DNA from: Acinetobacter calcoaceticus ANC 3811
GTDB lineage: Bacteria > Pseudomonadota > Gammaproteobacteria > Pseudomonadales > Moraxellaceae
NCBI RefSeq assembly: GCF_000399665.1
Contig: NZ_KB976986.1
Coordinates: 964,240-1,028,239, forward strand
Direction: 5' to 3'
DNA length: 64,000 nt
A program made the translations under genes and the position numbers. Within the stretch, counting starts at the first letter, position 1, and each line of letters opens with the position of its first letter. The notes below the pieces were generated by a model. That model worked only from the letters and a program-made list of their open reading frames with translations, ran no database searches and had not been told where the DNA came from. Positions 17,762 to 27,474 of the stretch are shown piece after piece.

Positions 17762-18054
17762 CAGAAGAGAATGTCTATCAGGTGTTGGGCGGATTATAAC
17801 GACTTATTTATCTTGATGTTGATTGAGCTGTAACCAGTATTAAATTATTTGAGTAGCTCTTAGGCATATTGTTTGGTTTGATAATTAGATAGTTTTTATT
17901 ACTTGGTAAATTATATATTTTTTATATGCTCCTTAAGATCTTATTTACATAGCATATTTAATAATTGCATAACTTATTATTTAAAATAATCTTGATTCAT
18001 ATAGTGTGTTTCTCTAAAAGAATGGATGGTATCCAAATATCAGAATTAATATTT
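17762..18054. other. AT-rich intergenic region
   Basis: About 290 bp between the PepSY gene start and the terminator of the oxidase operon. It must contain the PepSY promoter; I see no ORF with a ribosome binding site and no clear operator. Confidence 0.4.
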
Positions 18055-18088
18055 AAAAAACCGCTTATTTTAGGATAAGCGGTTTTAT
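18055..18088 (-). terminator. Terminator of the multicopper oxidase/tyrosinase operon
   Basis: CCGCTTAT-TTTAGG-ATAAGCGG, an 8-bp perfect stem, with T6 on the minus strand after the stem. Confidence 0.88.
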
Positions 18089-18116
18089 TAGAATAAAATT
18101 TTATGACAGTCCCAAA

Positions 18117-20081
18117 TTAATGATGGCCTTGGGAAATACCACCATTTCCATCTGAAAGACTTATTCGAATATTTTGCATCATGCCTTGATCTTCATGATC
18201 TAAAATATGGCAGTGCAATACAAAGTCACCGATGTAGCGTTCATACTTGGTTCTAACAATAACTTTATAACTGGCCCCTTGTACGTTTTTAACCCAAATT
18301 GTATCTTTCCATGTCCCTTTTAGACCGCGATATTGTGGGTCAGGGGCAGCTGTTTTGTCATAGTCATCCACGGCGTTTATATCACTGACATCTTTACCGT
18401 TAGGGTCATACACTGCCACGACTTGAAATGGGTTTACATGAATATGAAAAGGGTGGCTAGCTAATTTAGAAGTAAGTATCCATTCATCGGTTTTACCTAA
18501 CTCGAGCGTACGGTCAATTCGGTCCGGTTTATATGGTTTTCCATTCACCTGAAACTGAGTTGGATTAGCCTTAGTATCAATATTAAATTCTAAAAATTGT
18601 TTGTACGGTGTAGCGGGTAAGTCCTGATGAGGAATAAAATGACTGAGTTTCAGATTTTGTTGTAAATCTTGAAGTACAGCAGGACGCATATCTGGGGCAA
18701 TATTGCGTGCTGCATTATTGCTTAATGCCGTTGTTAAAGACTGAGGTGTTGAAGTGGCTTTATTAACTTGAATGATACCCAGCAAGCGTCTTTGTGAAAA
18801 TGTACGGTCTACGTTAGCCGAAGCTGACGCCGCTTCATCAATTAGACAATAACGGCCTTCTTGCGGGAATTGCATTAATGCATCATAACGGTAACCCGGT
18901 TGAAAAACCGTAACTGTTTTATCCATAACCTGTTTAAAGGTTAGGCCATCGGCTGCAATAAGATGCTGACTTACAATTGGTCCTGTACAGCTCTCACTTA
19001 ATAATTTCTTTTCACCCATTGGGGTTAAATCGAGTTTGGAAGGAATATTTTGCATTTGACGAACGCTTAAGTTGATACTGTCGCGGACACCTGCATGTAC
19101 CATTCGCCAACGCTCAACTTGTCCTGCAACCGCTTGGGTAATGAAAGGTTGTATTTCACCATTAATACTCGTATATCGGCCTGATTTCCCCCAATCACCA
19201 GGACCAAACCCCTGATAATCTCTAATTTCACCAATTTGATTGTTTTGGCAAATATAGTTGCCATTATTATCGGTTTCAATATTTCCGTTAGCATCATAAC
19301 AAGCATATTGGATTTGCTGAAAAACTAACGTTCTTTCTTTAAAACCATAAGTGAGTAAATCTAAATCACCTGTCTTATTTGGGGTAGGTTGACGATATCC
19401 ACGAATAATTAAAGCACCGGCCATACCACTTGCAACTTGAATAGCAGTTGAACCATGTCGATGCGGGTGATACCAAAATGTTCCTGCTGGATGATCGGGT
19501 GGAATGTTGTATTCATATTGGAAATTAACACCCGGATTAATCGAAATTAAAACGTTATCACTATTTCCTGCTGGATTAATCCATAAACCGTGAGTGTGCA
19601 TATTAGTGCCATCAAAACAATGGGGTTTATTCACATCAAAATGATCGCCAGTACAACTTGGGTCTTTAGGAAGTTTTTTGTGAGTAATCGGGTCTATATC
19701 AAGTTGATTATCTAAGTTTGCTCGTACAGTTTCTCCCGGAAATACTTCAATCGTCGGAGCAATATAAGGCGTATTGGGCTGCGTATTTGTGCCTTGATAA
19801 CTACGTAAAACAACTTCGTCATAACGATTTGTCGCTGGGTTCCATAGTTTGTTCCTCGTTTTTTTAACCTCCCATGTAAATAATGCTTCATTTGAGGATT
19901 GCATTTGCGGCGCATTTGTTGATGACACTGTTGGGTTCGGTGCAGCAAGTAATGCGACATGATTACGAGCCACAGTCATATCGGGAGGGTCTTCTAATAT
20001 ACGTTCAGAAGAATCATTTGCTGATACACACCAACTCACTAAAGTTAGAGGCGTGCATAATATTAAATGAGCTATTTTCAT
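18117..20081 (-). CDS. Multicopper oxidase (laccase/bilirubin-oxidase type), exported
   Basis: 654 aa with an N-terminal signal peptide (cleavage near 'WCVSAND'). All four copper motifs are present: 'HTHGLW', 'YHPHRHGS', 'HPFHIHVNPF' and 'VLHCHILDHEDQGMM' (His-Cys-His with the axial Met), so type 1 and trinuclear centres should be complete. Such enzymes oxidise phenols, bilirubin or metal ions with O2 in the periplasm. The tyrosinase gene lies 42 bp upstream on the same strand, so the pair probably acts on phenolic compounds together. It is longer than CueO (~516 aa). Substrate unknown. Confidence 0.88.
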   Translation of the reverse strand: MKIAHLILCTPLTLVSWCVSANDSSERILEDPPDMTVARNHVALLAAPNPTVSSTNAPQMQSSNEALFTWEVKKTRNKLWNPATNRYDEVVLRSYQGTNTQPNTPYIAPTIEVFPGETVRANLDNQLDIDPITHKKLPKDPSCTGDHFDVNKPHCFDGTNMHTHGLWINPAGNSDNVLISINPGVNFQYEYNIPPDHPAGTFWYHPHRHGSTAIQVASGMAGALIIRGYRQPTPNKTGDLDLLTYGFKERTLVFQQIQYACYDANGNIETDNNGNYICQNNQIGEIRDYQGFGPGDWGKSGRYTSINGEIQPFITQAVAGQVERWRMVHAGVRDSINLSVRQMQNIPSKLDLTPMGEKKLLSESCTGPIVSQHLIAADGLTFKQVMDKTVTVFQPGYRYDALMQFPQEGRYCLIDEAASASANVDRTFSQRRLLGIIQVNKATSTPQSLTTALSNNAARNIAPDMRPAVLQDLQQNLKLSHFIPHQDLPATPYKQFLEFNIDTKANPTQFQVNGKPYKPDRIDRTLELGKTDEWILTSKLASHPFHIHVNPFQVVAVYDPNGKDVSDINAVDDYDKTAAPDPQYRGLKGTWKDTIWVKNVQGASYKVIVRTKYERYIGDFVLHCHILDHEDQGMMQNIRISLSDGNGGISQGHH

Positions 20082-20090
20082 AATGAATAT

Positions 20091-20111
20091 AGGCCTGAAA
20101 AAATCAGGCCT
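20091..20111 (-). other. Intercistronic hairpin
   Basis: Perfect AGGCCTGA-AAAAA-TCAGGCCT hairpin between the tyrosinase and oxidase genes. No T run follows on the minus strand, so it probably tunes mRNA stability or partial readthrough rather than stopping transcription. Confidence 0.6.
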
Positions 20112-20123
20112 CTCCCTTAATTA

Positions 20124-21668
20124 TTATTTTGAAGTTTCTAAGCGAACCTGAGAAATACTTAAGCCTTGAGAGCTTACTTTTTCCTTCACTTGATCAAGCG
20201 TTAAATCAGTTGCAACAAACTGAACTTCTAAGTCTTCAGCAGCCATGCCTAATTGCTTAACTTGATCACTGACTTGATAGACCAATTGACCAATATGACC
20301 GGGGTGTCCGCCGTGGTCATGATCTAACACACCGAAGTAGTTAATTGTGGCAACATAAATTTTTTGGTCAGGTTTATTTTTTGGAGATAGATAAATCTTA
20401 TAGGTTAGATTTGGATTACCAATCATTTGAACATTATCTAATATTAAATAGGTTTGTCCTGATGAGAGCTTTGTTTGAGTAAGTTGACTTGAGTTCTCTA
20501 GGAAACTTGCAGTTTGAGGGGCTAAAGCTACTTTTTGAGTTACACCCATAAGCTTAATGCTTTTATTACTGCTGACTGGTTTATGATTCATTTTAAATAG
20601 ATTTACTTTTTCAGCACCTTTACTGCTCATGACAGTAGCTTCAACTTTACAAGCATTTTCATTGGTATATCGCACTGGGATTTTACCGGGGGTGAATACA
20701 TCAGCAATGGTCATGGTGACTTTGTTGCCGTTTTCATCTGCAAAAGTATATCGGGTGTCATACCAACTATCTGGCATACCTAAATTTTTCTTGGCCCATT
20801 CAAGCGTAATGGGTTGCCCATTTGCTTTTTTATTTAACCAGCATTGCCACAAACGGTCGATATTTGCGTGGTGCATATAAAATACGGGGTCTAAGCCTGC
20901 AATAGGTACAAATCCCATATCTGGTAGTACACAGTTTTTACCAACTGCACAGTGCATGACACCATGGGGTTGAGACTGTAATTGGTTAGAGAAGTTCGTG
21001 AAGTTATCCCATTTAAATGCTTGAGCAGCGCTGGCATTATCTGGATCTATGGCACTGATATTTGCATTTAAACCCGGTGTACGGAACTGATCATATAAAG
21101 TACCAGCCTGTTTACCACGAACCAATTGAGGGAGTGCTAAGCCTTTACCATTAGCAGCTTTTTCTTGGTAGTAGTCCCAATAAGGAAGAGAGTAATCCTG
21201 CCCAACATATTTACGTACTGTTTGCTCATAAAAATAAAGCATCATACGGTGCCAAGGTAAGAAATTTAGATTGCCATGTTGGCATGTACCCCAAACGTCA
21301 TCTGTAAAACCATCGTTTGGAACTGTGGAATTTTGAATGTGTTTATAGTAACTATCACATAAGGCCTGACTATTTTCTTCTAAACAACCTGACATACGAC
21401 CTTTAAGATATGTGTCTTTATTGGTTGCGTGTGTACCTGTACCAAAATAGCCATGTGTATTGGCCCAGTAATTAAAGCTTGTACGAAACTCCGGTGATAA
21501 AGGGGGAGCGTTATTATTTGCTCGCATTTTCTCCAAACCCTTTTGTAAGGCGCTTACTTTGGCTGGATCTTTTGCAAACTCCGTGGCACTTATTCGTAGT
21601 GAGTCAGCATGAGTCGTTAAGCTCATACCAAACAATAGACTTCCTAAAATATAATAATTTCTCTTCAT
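20124..21668 (-). CDS. Exported tyrosinase-family copper enzyme
   Basis: 514 aa with a signal peptide (MKRNYYILGSLLFGMSLTTHA). The CuA region is 'CQHGNLNFLPWHRMMLYFYE' and the CuB region includes 'PHGVMHCAVG' and 'VFYMHHANIDRLWQCW', together giving the six copper-binding His expected for a type 3 dinuclear centre. A beta-rich C-terminal ~180 residues ends in 'DHDHGGHPGHIGQ', possibly a lid or copper-carrying tail. Expected activity is hydroxylation/oxidation of phenols to quinones with O2. It is first in an operon with a multicopper oxidase gene. The physiological substrate, and whether a pigment forms, are unknown. Confidence 0.87.
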   Translation of the reverse strand: MKRNYYILGSLLFGMSLTTHADSLRISATEFAKDPAKVSALQKGLEKMRANNNAPPLSPEFRTSFNYWANTHGYFGTGTHATNKDTYLKGRMSGCLEENSQALCDSYYKHIQNSTVPNDGFTDDVWGTCQHGNLNFLPWHRMMLYFYEQTVRKYVGQDYSLPYWDYYQEKAANGKGLALPQLVRGKQAGTLYDQFRTPGLNANISAIDPDNASAAQAFKWDNFTNFSNQLQSQPHGVMHCAVGKNCVLPDMGFVPIAGLDPVFYMHHANIDRLWQCWLNKKANGQPITLEWAKKNLGMPDSWYDTRYTFADENGNKVTMTIADVFTPGKIPVRYTNENACKVEATVMSSKGAEKVNLFKMNHKPVSSNKSIKLMGVTQKVALAPQTASFLENSSQLTQTKLSSGQTYLILDNVQMIGNPNLTYKIYLSPKNKPDQKIYVATINYFGVLDHDHGGHPGHIGQLVYQVSDQVKQLGMAAEDLEVQFVATDLTLDQVKEKVSSQGLSISQVRLETSK

Positions 21669-22319
21669 GATTTTAAATCCTTGTCATGTTTAATATTCTT
21701 ATATTTGATTATTTGTAATGTATGAATTTACCCTTGGTTTGGGTAATTCTTAATCTAATCTAGCATATAAAGAAGTTTTTATTAAAGGTTTATATTTAAT
21801 ATTAATAATGAAAAAATTTAATTTTAAATCCTGTAATTTTTTAGAAAAACTTAATTATTTGGTATGTTGTTTTTAATGTGTTTTTATTAATAATTAAAAT
21901 ATTTTTAAAATAAAAATAATTATATTTTTGCTTAATGTGTTTTGTTTTTTTAAATTTATGGGTTTAAAGTCTCATTGTTAAATGAAATGTTAGATATGAA
22001 GCTTTTTGATTCAAGTTAAATATTAAAAAAATTATTTTATTTGAATGGTTAGCATGCATGCTCTAAAGGTTTTGTATAGGGCTATCTATATTTTGACTTT
22101 TAAAATACAAATTACAATTGCATGATTATTAAGTTTATTTTGTAATTTTGGCATTTTTATTGCTTAATTACTCTTATCTCTAGTACAACATTTGATTTAC
22201 TAACTTATAAATGATGATTCAAACCGTCTTGCTCTCTTATGGTGTCTTTTTCATATGAAAAATGCACCAAATAGACACGTCTTTTTATTTTGCACTGTAT
22301 TTGTGCGTTGGATGCTGTA
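21669..22319. other. Long AT-rich divergent intergenic region with a palindrome
   Basis: About 650 bp between the tyrosinase start and the lipoprotein gene with no convincing ORF. AGCATGCATGCT (22051-22062) is a perfect 12-bp palindrome in very AT-rich DNA and might be an operator. I looked for a cobalamin-riboswitch-like GC-rich fold before the importer and saw none. Confidence 0.45.
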
Positions 22320-23339
22320 ATGAAGTCATTGGTTTCAATACTCACTTTACTCATTCTATGTGGATGTTCTTCATCTGAACAAAGTAGAAAAACTAAAAAA
22401 AACTTGGTAGCCCATTCGATATGTGTTTTTGATAGTACAAATACAAAAGTCTGTGTAGTCAAACCAGCGCAAAGAATAGTTTCTCTATTTGAATCGGGTT
22501 TAGATGGCTTATATATGCTAGGGCAAGGTCACAAAGTGATTGGTATACCAGCCGAAGTATACATCCAGCCTTTATTATTTAATGCCTACTCAAAAATAGA
22601 TCAACGTATTGCCAATAAACAGCTTGCGACACCTTCACAAGGGGCAAATGCAACCAATATTGAAAGTCTCGTATTGTTAAAACCTGATCTGGTGATTGTA
22701 GGGAGCGGGCAGACTCAAACGATTGACCTGTTGCGGCAGTTTGGCATTGCTGTATATGTGATGGAGTCCGGTACTTACCAGCAAGTAAAAGAAGAGTTAT
22801 CTGAAATTGCTATTCTGAGTGGTGCCTCAAAGCGAGCTCAAGAAATTTTAAATTTCTCTGATGAAATTGTGGCGGAGGTCGCAGCCAAAACTGCACGTCA
22901 GCCAAATAAGCAATCGATTTATTATGCGTGGTCAGGAGGACGTATTTTTTCTACCTCTGGACGTCAGTCGATTACCAATGACTTTATTGAACTCGCTGGT
23001 GCTTATAACATTGTTCAGACCAATGCCAATCAACCTAATGTAAACCCCGAGACTTTAATTGAATGGAATCCTGACAATATTGTGCTTTGGAATACAAACC
23101 CAAAACTGATTTATGAACGAAAAGAATTACAAGGCTTAAGTGCCGTACAAAATCGAAAGGTTTTTAATTTGAGCCCTGCATTTATATATAACCCACATAC
23201 CATCAAAATCATTATTACGGCGATTTATTTGAACCACAGCATTTATCCTGAACAGTCTGATTTACCTGTAAGTGCTTTACAACAGCGTATTTTAACCAAG
23301 TTGTATGGTGAGCAACTTGCCAAAGCGTTGGTGCAATGA
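22320..23339 (+). CDS. ABC importer substrate-binding lipoprotein (FecB/BtuF class)
   Basis: 339 aa. The signal peptide ends in a lipobox 'LILCGC', so the mature protein is lipid-anchored. The periplasmic-binding fold of the Fe-siderophore/B12 class follows ('PAQRIVSLFESGLDGLYMLGQG', 'LLKPDLVIVGSGQT'). The ATG at 22320 puts the lipobox Cys near residue 19; the earlier in-frame start adds 10 residues before the signal. It starts a four-gene run with 4-bp stop/start overlaps (permease, ATPase, GNAT). Ligand: ferric siderophore, heme or cobamide; not resolvable. Confidence 0.87.
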   Translation: MKSLVSILTLLILCGCSSSEQSRKTKKNLVAHSICVFDSTNTKVCVVKPAQRIVSLFESGLDGLYMLGQGHKVIGIPAEVYIQPLLFNAYSKIDQRIANKQLATPSQGANATNIESLVLLKPDLVIVGSGQTQTIDLLRQFGIAVYVMESGTYQQVKEELSEIAILSGASKRAQEILNFSDEIVAEVAAKTARQPNKQSIYYAWSGGRIFSTSGRQSITNDFIELAGAYNIVQTNANQPNVNPETLIEWNPDNIVLWNTNPKLIYERKELQGLSAVQNRKVFNLSPAFIYNPHTIKIIITAIYLNHSIYPEQSDLPVSALQQRILTKLYGEQLAKALVQ

Positions 23340-24352
23340 ATATGGAAAAGCTGAAATATTATTGGTTTTATCCGTTACCTGTCGTCATGATTTTTATCTC
23401 GTTGCTCATAGGGCCAACGCAGACATTGAGTGCATGGGACTATTTGCGGTGGAGTGTGCAAGCGGTGTTTGGTACGCCATATTTTGATGCTGAGCAATTT
23501 GGACTGATGCAAAACATTTTGGTCAATGTCAGATTACCCAGAATTTTACTGACTTTTATGGTGGGAGCTGCGTTAGCAACTGCGGGAAATGGTTTACAGG
23601 CATTGTTTCGTAATCCTTTAGTTGACTCATATGTGCTCGGTATTTCATCTGGTGCGGCGTTCGGTGCAGCTTTGGCACTTTCTTTAAGTTGGCTTTCGCC
23701 AAATCTATCAGCCTTTATTTTTGGTGTGTGCGCTGTTGGCTTAACGTATTTATTCGCGCATCAAAAACATGAAAGTCAGGTGTCTTTAGTGATGGTAATT
23801 TTATCGGGCATGATTGTTTCGGGCCTGTTTTTGGCAGGACTTACTGTTATTCAATACCTAAGTGATCCATTTAAACTGCAAGCTATTGTGCAATGGACGA
23901 TGGGTAACTTACATCAGGCGTCTTGGCAAAAAGTTCAATATGCTTTGCTACCGATTTGTATTGGTCTTGCTGGATTATTTGCGATGCGTTGGCGCTTAAA
24001 CTTAATGGCCCTTGGTGCCGAAGAAGCGCAGGCGGTTGGTGTTAACCCACGCTGGGAACAGCTTCTTTTAATTGTTCTGGTGACTGTATGTACATCAACT
24101 TCTGTGGCAGCGGCGGGCATTATTAGTTTATATGGGCTGTTTATGCCGCATATTGTGAGAATGTTGGTTGGGCCAGATCACCGCTACAGTATTCCTGCCA
24201 ATATGGTGTTGGGCGGCAGTTTTCTACTGATGATTGATAACTTTTCTCGGGTTTTACTAACCTTTGAAATACCGATTGGTATTTTTACCATGCTACTTGG
24301 CGCGCCATTTTTCTTATTATTAATGAAAACACAGAGGACTCATTGGGCATGA
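23336..24352 (+). CDS. FecCD-family ABC permease
   Basis: 338 aa with about 9-10 transmembrane helices. Conserved motifs of BtuC/FecCD permeases are visible: 'VRLPRILLTFMVGAALATAGNGLQALFRNPLVDSYVLG' (in part), 'GISSGAAFGA', and 'GIISLYGLFMPHIVRMLVGPDHR' near the end. It forms the membrane channel for the lipoprotein-delivered substrate. Its ATG overlaps the TGA of the binding protein gene and its own TGA overlaps the ATPase start, so the three are translationally coupled. Confidence 0.9.
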   Translation: MNMEKLKYYWFYPLPVVMIFISLLIGPTQTLSAWDYLRWSVQAVFGTPYFDAEQFGLMQNILVNVRLPRILLTFMVGAALATAGNGLQALFRNPLVDSYVLGISSGAAFGAALALSLSWLSPNLSAFIFGVCAVGLTYLFAHQKHESQVSLVMVILSGMIVSGLFLAGLTVIQYLSDPFKLQAIVQWTMGNLHQASWQKVQYALLPICIGLAGLFAMRWRLNLMALGAEEAQAVGVNPRWEQLLLIVLVTVCTSTSVAAAGIISLYGLFMPHIVRMLVGPDHRYSIPANMVLGGSFLLMIDNFSRVLLTFEIPIGIFTMLLGAPFFLLLMKTQRTHWA

Positions 24353-25113
24353 TTCAAATTGATCAGTTAAATTATGCCTATGGGCACAAACAAGTACTTA
24401 AAAATATTCATCTGGAATTTCCTGAAAATCAGTTTTCAGTGATTTTAGGGCGTAATGGCTGTGGGAAATCGACACTTTTTAAATTGATGGCGGGCCTCGA
24501 ACCTGTAAAAGATGGCTTGATTCGTTACTCAGGAAAACCACTATCGGATTTTAAAGGAAAAGATCGGGCAGCCTTACTCGGCTTTTTACCGCAGTTTCAT
24601 AAAACCGTATTTCCATTTTTAGTTAAAGATGTGGTGATTACAGGACGTGCCGCTTTTAGCAGATATAGACCTTCAAAATCAGACTGGGAACGTGTAGACC
24701 AAGCTTTGCTTGATTTAGACATCGAGCATTTGCGTGAACGTCCGTATACCGAGCTATCGGGAGGTGAAAGGCAATTGGTTATGATTGCCCGCATTTTAGT
24801 ACAAGCACCGAAAGTCATTTTGCTTGATGAGCCAACCAACCATCTCGATGTTTATTACCAGTCTTATTTAATGAAAAAGTTGCGTCAGTTGTCGCGGCAA
24901 AATTTTACGGTAATTGCGATTATGCATGATCCCAATTTGGCCTTTTTATTTGCCGATCAGCTGTTTTTCATGCGCCAACATGAGGTGGTTAAGCCTGATT
25001 CAAAAACACGAATAACCGATCCGAAGTTTTTAAAAAGTGTCTACGATGTTGAGTTCCATGAAGCCATGATTCAAGACAAAACGATTGTGATACCTGATCA
25101 TTCTTGGCTATGA
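24349..25113 (+). CDS. ABC importer ATP-binding protein (FecE/BtuD class)
   Basis: 254 aa. Walker A 'GRNGCGKST', signature 'ELSGGERQLV', Walker B 'VILLDEPTNHLD' and the switch His in 'IAIMHDPNLAF' are all present. It powers the FecCD-type permease. I choose the ATG at 24349, which overlaps the permease TGA as ATGA; an in-frame TTG two codons upstream is less likely. The C-terminus runs into the GNAT start in the same overlapping manner. Confidence 0.92.
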   Translation: MIQIDQLNYAYGHKQVLKNIHLEFPENQFSVILGRNGCGKSTLFKLMAGLEPVKDGLIRYSGKPLSDFKGKDRAALLGFLPQFHKTVFPFLVKDVVITGRAAFSRYRPSKSDWERVDQALLDLDIEHLRERPYTELSGGERQLVMIARILVQAPKVILLDEPTNHLDVYYQSYLMKKLRQLSRQNFTVIAIMHDPNLAFLFADQLFFMRQHEVVKPDSKTRITDPKFLKSVYDVEFHEAMIQDKTIVIPDHSWL

Positions 25114-25601
25114 ATATGTTGAATTATCAGCTAGTGGGTAAAACTGATTATGGGCCTGCGGTAGAGTTTGCACTTTATACAAGACAGCTCTTATTCCCAG
25201 AAATTTATCATGGGCAAGTCCCCAAAGATTTACAAAATTTTGAGCAATATTATGTCCATGACCCATTGGGCTGTTTCATTACAGTAAAAGACCAAAACCG
25301 CATTATTGGCACCATTGCATATCGGGCGTATGACCATCGTTTTGATTTAAATTTACCGCTTAATACGGTTGAGGTCGTTAAATTATTTGTATTGCCTGAA
25401 TACCGCCGTAATGGCATCGCAACCATGCTATGTAAAATGTTGTTTAGCCATGCACAAAAGAATGAAATTACCACTTTGTATTTGCATACCCATCCATTTT
25501 TACCTGCGGCTGAAGAGTTTTGGTGGCTTCAAGGCTTTGATGTTATTCAAAGAGAGTGGATTGATACCTATGACACTATTCACATGAGTAAATCTTTATA
25601 G
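25110..25601 (+). CDS. GNAT-family N-acetyltransferase coupled to the ABC importer
   Basis: 163 aa. GNAT motif A is 'VVKLFVLPEYRRNGIATMLCKML' (R-R-x-G-x-A acetyl-CoA loop). The ATG at 25110 overlaps the ATPase stop. Being fourth in a siderophore/B12-type import operon suggests it modifies the imported ligand or a breakdown product, which is an inference. Its end overlaps the convergent AraC gene by 6 bp. Confidence 0.8.
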   Translation: MNMLNYQLVGKTDYGPAVEFALYTRQLLFPEIYHGQVPKDLQNFEQYYVHDPLGCFITVKDQNRIIGTIAYRAYDHRFDLNLPLNTVEVVKLFVLPEYRRNGIATMLCKMLFSHAQKNEITTLYLHTHPFLPAAEEFWWLQGFDVIQREWIDTYDTIHMSKSL

Positions 25602-26384
25602 CGCTTTATCATGCGTATGAAATCTTTTTTGAAAATGGGTAGGCGGATAACCCATAATTTTACTGAACATTGCGCTAAAAGCTGCCGAGTGTTCATAGCC
25701 CAAACTAAAAGCAATTTCCGTAATTGAGGTATTTTCTTTTAAGGCATTTAAAGCATAGATGATGCAGACCCGGTTACGCCAAGCCTGAAAGGACATGCCT
25801 GTTTCTGACTTAAACCAGCGATGAAAAGTTCGCTCACTTTTATTGTGGTCATGTGCCCAAGCTTTAGGGCTGCTATGAATATCAGGATGCTGCATAAACT
25901 CAGCGCATTGTTGAGATAGTAATGTGTTGTGAGGCAATGGAATAAATAGAGGCAGGGCTGGTGCAGCTTCTAATTCATATAACAATAAATCGATAAGAGC
26001 GCCGTCACGGTCTGAACGTTGATAGTCAACAGGTAGCTGATTTGCCTGAATGAGCAGTTGATGTAGCAAAGGTGAGACTTGGATAACCTCGCAATATGTT
26101 GCCTGTCTTGGTGTATGGTCCGCTTCTATATACAAACTATAAGTACTGACTTTAGATAGCCATACCTGATGTGGTTTGTCTGCGGGTATCCATACACCGC
26201 TGTACGGTAACACGAGCCATTGTCCATCTTCAGTTTCAACTTTCATGAGACCTTCGGGTGCATATAAGAACTGAGCACGGCGATGGCTATGCGTATCTAA
26301 CAAAGTATCAGCAGGATAATCTGATCCTAACGCTAGAACCGCTTGCGGTAGATGGTCTACATCGTTAATTGGAATATTACGCAT
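25596..26384 (-). CDS. AraC-family regulator with N-terminal cupin
   Basis: 262 aa. The N-terminal cupin-like ligand domain (about 15-90, 'DTLLDTHSHRRAQFLYAPEG') has a His pair typical of this group. The C-terminal double HTH (about 160-255) includes 'SERTFHRWFKSETGMSFQAW' and 'ITEIAFSLGYEHSAAFSAMF'. It is divergent from a TSUP permease gene, which it probably regulates; this AraC-TSUP or AraC-MFS pairing is common. The ligand is unknown. Confidence 0.87.
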   Translation of the reverse strand: MRNIPINDVDHLPQAVLALGSDYPADTLLDTHSHRRAQFLYAPEGLMKVETEDGQWLVLPYSGVWIPADKPHQVWLSKVSTYSLYIEADHTPRQATYCEVIQVSPLLHQLLIQANQLPVDYQRSDRDGALIDLLLYELEAAPALPLFIPLPHNTLLSQQCAEFMQHPDIHSSPKAWAHDHNKSERTFHRWFKSETGMSFQAWRNRVCIIYALNALKENTSITEIAFSLGYEHSAAFSAMFSKIMGYPPTHFQKRFHTHDKAL

Positions 26385-26482
26385 ATTTTTTTGGCTTAAA
26401 CAAATAAAAAGATGGCTTTTCTACGTTAGTTTGCCATAGAGCTATTTTATATCATGCCTCTATAAACGTGAGGAAGATGATG

Positions 26483-27292
26483 ATGCTATATGAGCTATTT
26501 TTATTTGGACTACTTTCGGGAGTCACCACTTGGTTATTTGGTTTTGGCGGCGGATTTGTTGCTGTGCCTTTGCTTTATAGTGTCATTATTCAAAAGTGGA
26601 GCAGTGAAAGTACTGTCGGCATACATGCTATGCAAATCGCCGTAGCCACATCCGCCTTTGTTATGCTCTGCTCGGCAAGTTTTGCAACCTTTCGGCACTA
26701 TCGGTCTGGACAGATAGATTGGCAAAAGATCCGCTTTTTATGGAGTGGTATCGCATTGGGTGGAGTTGTCGGTGCGGTAATGGCCTCATTGTTTAATGGA
26801 AATTGGCTTCGCTGGATATTTATGGGCTATGTGTTCATAACGATTATTGATTGTTATTACAGACCAGGGTTTATGGTGACATCAAGGCAAAAGCAAAATT
26901 ATGGGCAGAATAGCGAACTCATTAAAGGGGGAGTTATTAGTTGGGTTGCAGCACTTTTAGGGGTTGGAGGAAGCGTAATGACAGTTCCTTTATTACGGCG
27001 GCGGGGTAGTTCTATGGCAGAGGCTGCGGCTATCGCAAACATTCTCACGCTGCCTTTGTCTTTAACTGCAACGCTGACCTATTGTGTATTGTCACTTTGG
27101 CAATCTACATGGGCACCCAAAGGATTTATTGGTCTAATCTGGTTTGAAGCTGCTTTATTCTTGGTTGCTGGAACATGGGTCGGACTATATTTTTCAGAAA
27201 AATTTATTTCAAAACTACCTGATTTATGGCGGGCAAAGTTGTATCCATTACTTTTAATAATAGTTCTACTCATCATGTTTTTTGTAAATTAA
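26483..27292 (+). CDS. TSUP-family (TauE/SafE) membrane permease
   Basis: About 269 aa, 8 predicted hydrophobic helices in two repeats, each with a 'GFGGGFVAVPLL' / 'LGVGGSVMTVPLL' motif typical of TauE/SafE transporters of sulfite, sulfonates or related anions. Three consecutive ATGs (26477, 26480, 26483) follow GAGGAAG at 26470-26476; the last gives the best spacing. The divergent AraC gene is its likely regulator. Confidence 0.82.
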   Translation: MLYELFLFGLLSGVTTWLFGFGGGFVAVPLLYSVIIQKWSSESTVGIHAMQIAVATSAFVMLCSASFATFRHYRSGQIDWQKIRFLWSGIALGGVVGAVMASLFNGNWLRWIFMGYVFITIIDCYYRPGFMVTSRQKQNYGQNSELIKGGVISWVAALLGVGGSVMTVPLLRRRGSSMAEAAAIANILTLPLSLTATLTYCVLSLWQSTWAPKGFIGLIWFEAALFLVAGTWVGLYFSEKFISKLPDLWRAKLYPLLLIIVLLIMFFVN

Positions 27293-27411
27293 TTCTTTAT
27301 TTCAATTGGTTAAAGGATATTTTTCCTTAAATGTCGAATCTCTAAATGCTCTAAAACCCCAAATTTTTATGTCTTAAAGGGCTTTGAAAAAAGTTTGAAA
27401 AATAGACTTGA

Positions 27412-27442
27412 AATATATAGTGGCTTTATGACACTATATATT
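27412..27442. promoter_or_regulatory. NrtR-type operator of the NAD-salvage operon
   Basis: AATATATAGTG (27412-27422) and CACTATATATT (27432-27442) form a perfect 11-bp inverted repeat with a 9-bp spacer, 33 bp before the prs-like ATG. NrtR repressors of nadV-type operons bind AT-rich sites with TAGTG/CACTA cores, as I recall, and a NrtR-like gene is third in this operon. Confidence 0.78.
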
Positions 27443-27474
27443 CATCGAAGGTCATCAGACAAAAAGAGGATGAT

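Noticed and set aside
21700..22319. Cobalamin or other riboswitch before the Fe/B12-type importer
   Set aside because: The region is extremely AT-rich with no conserved B12-box-like core or GC-rich multi-stem fold visible.
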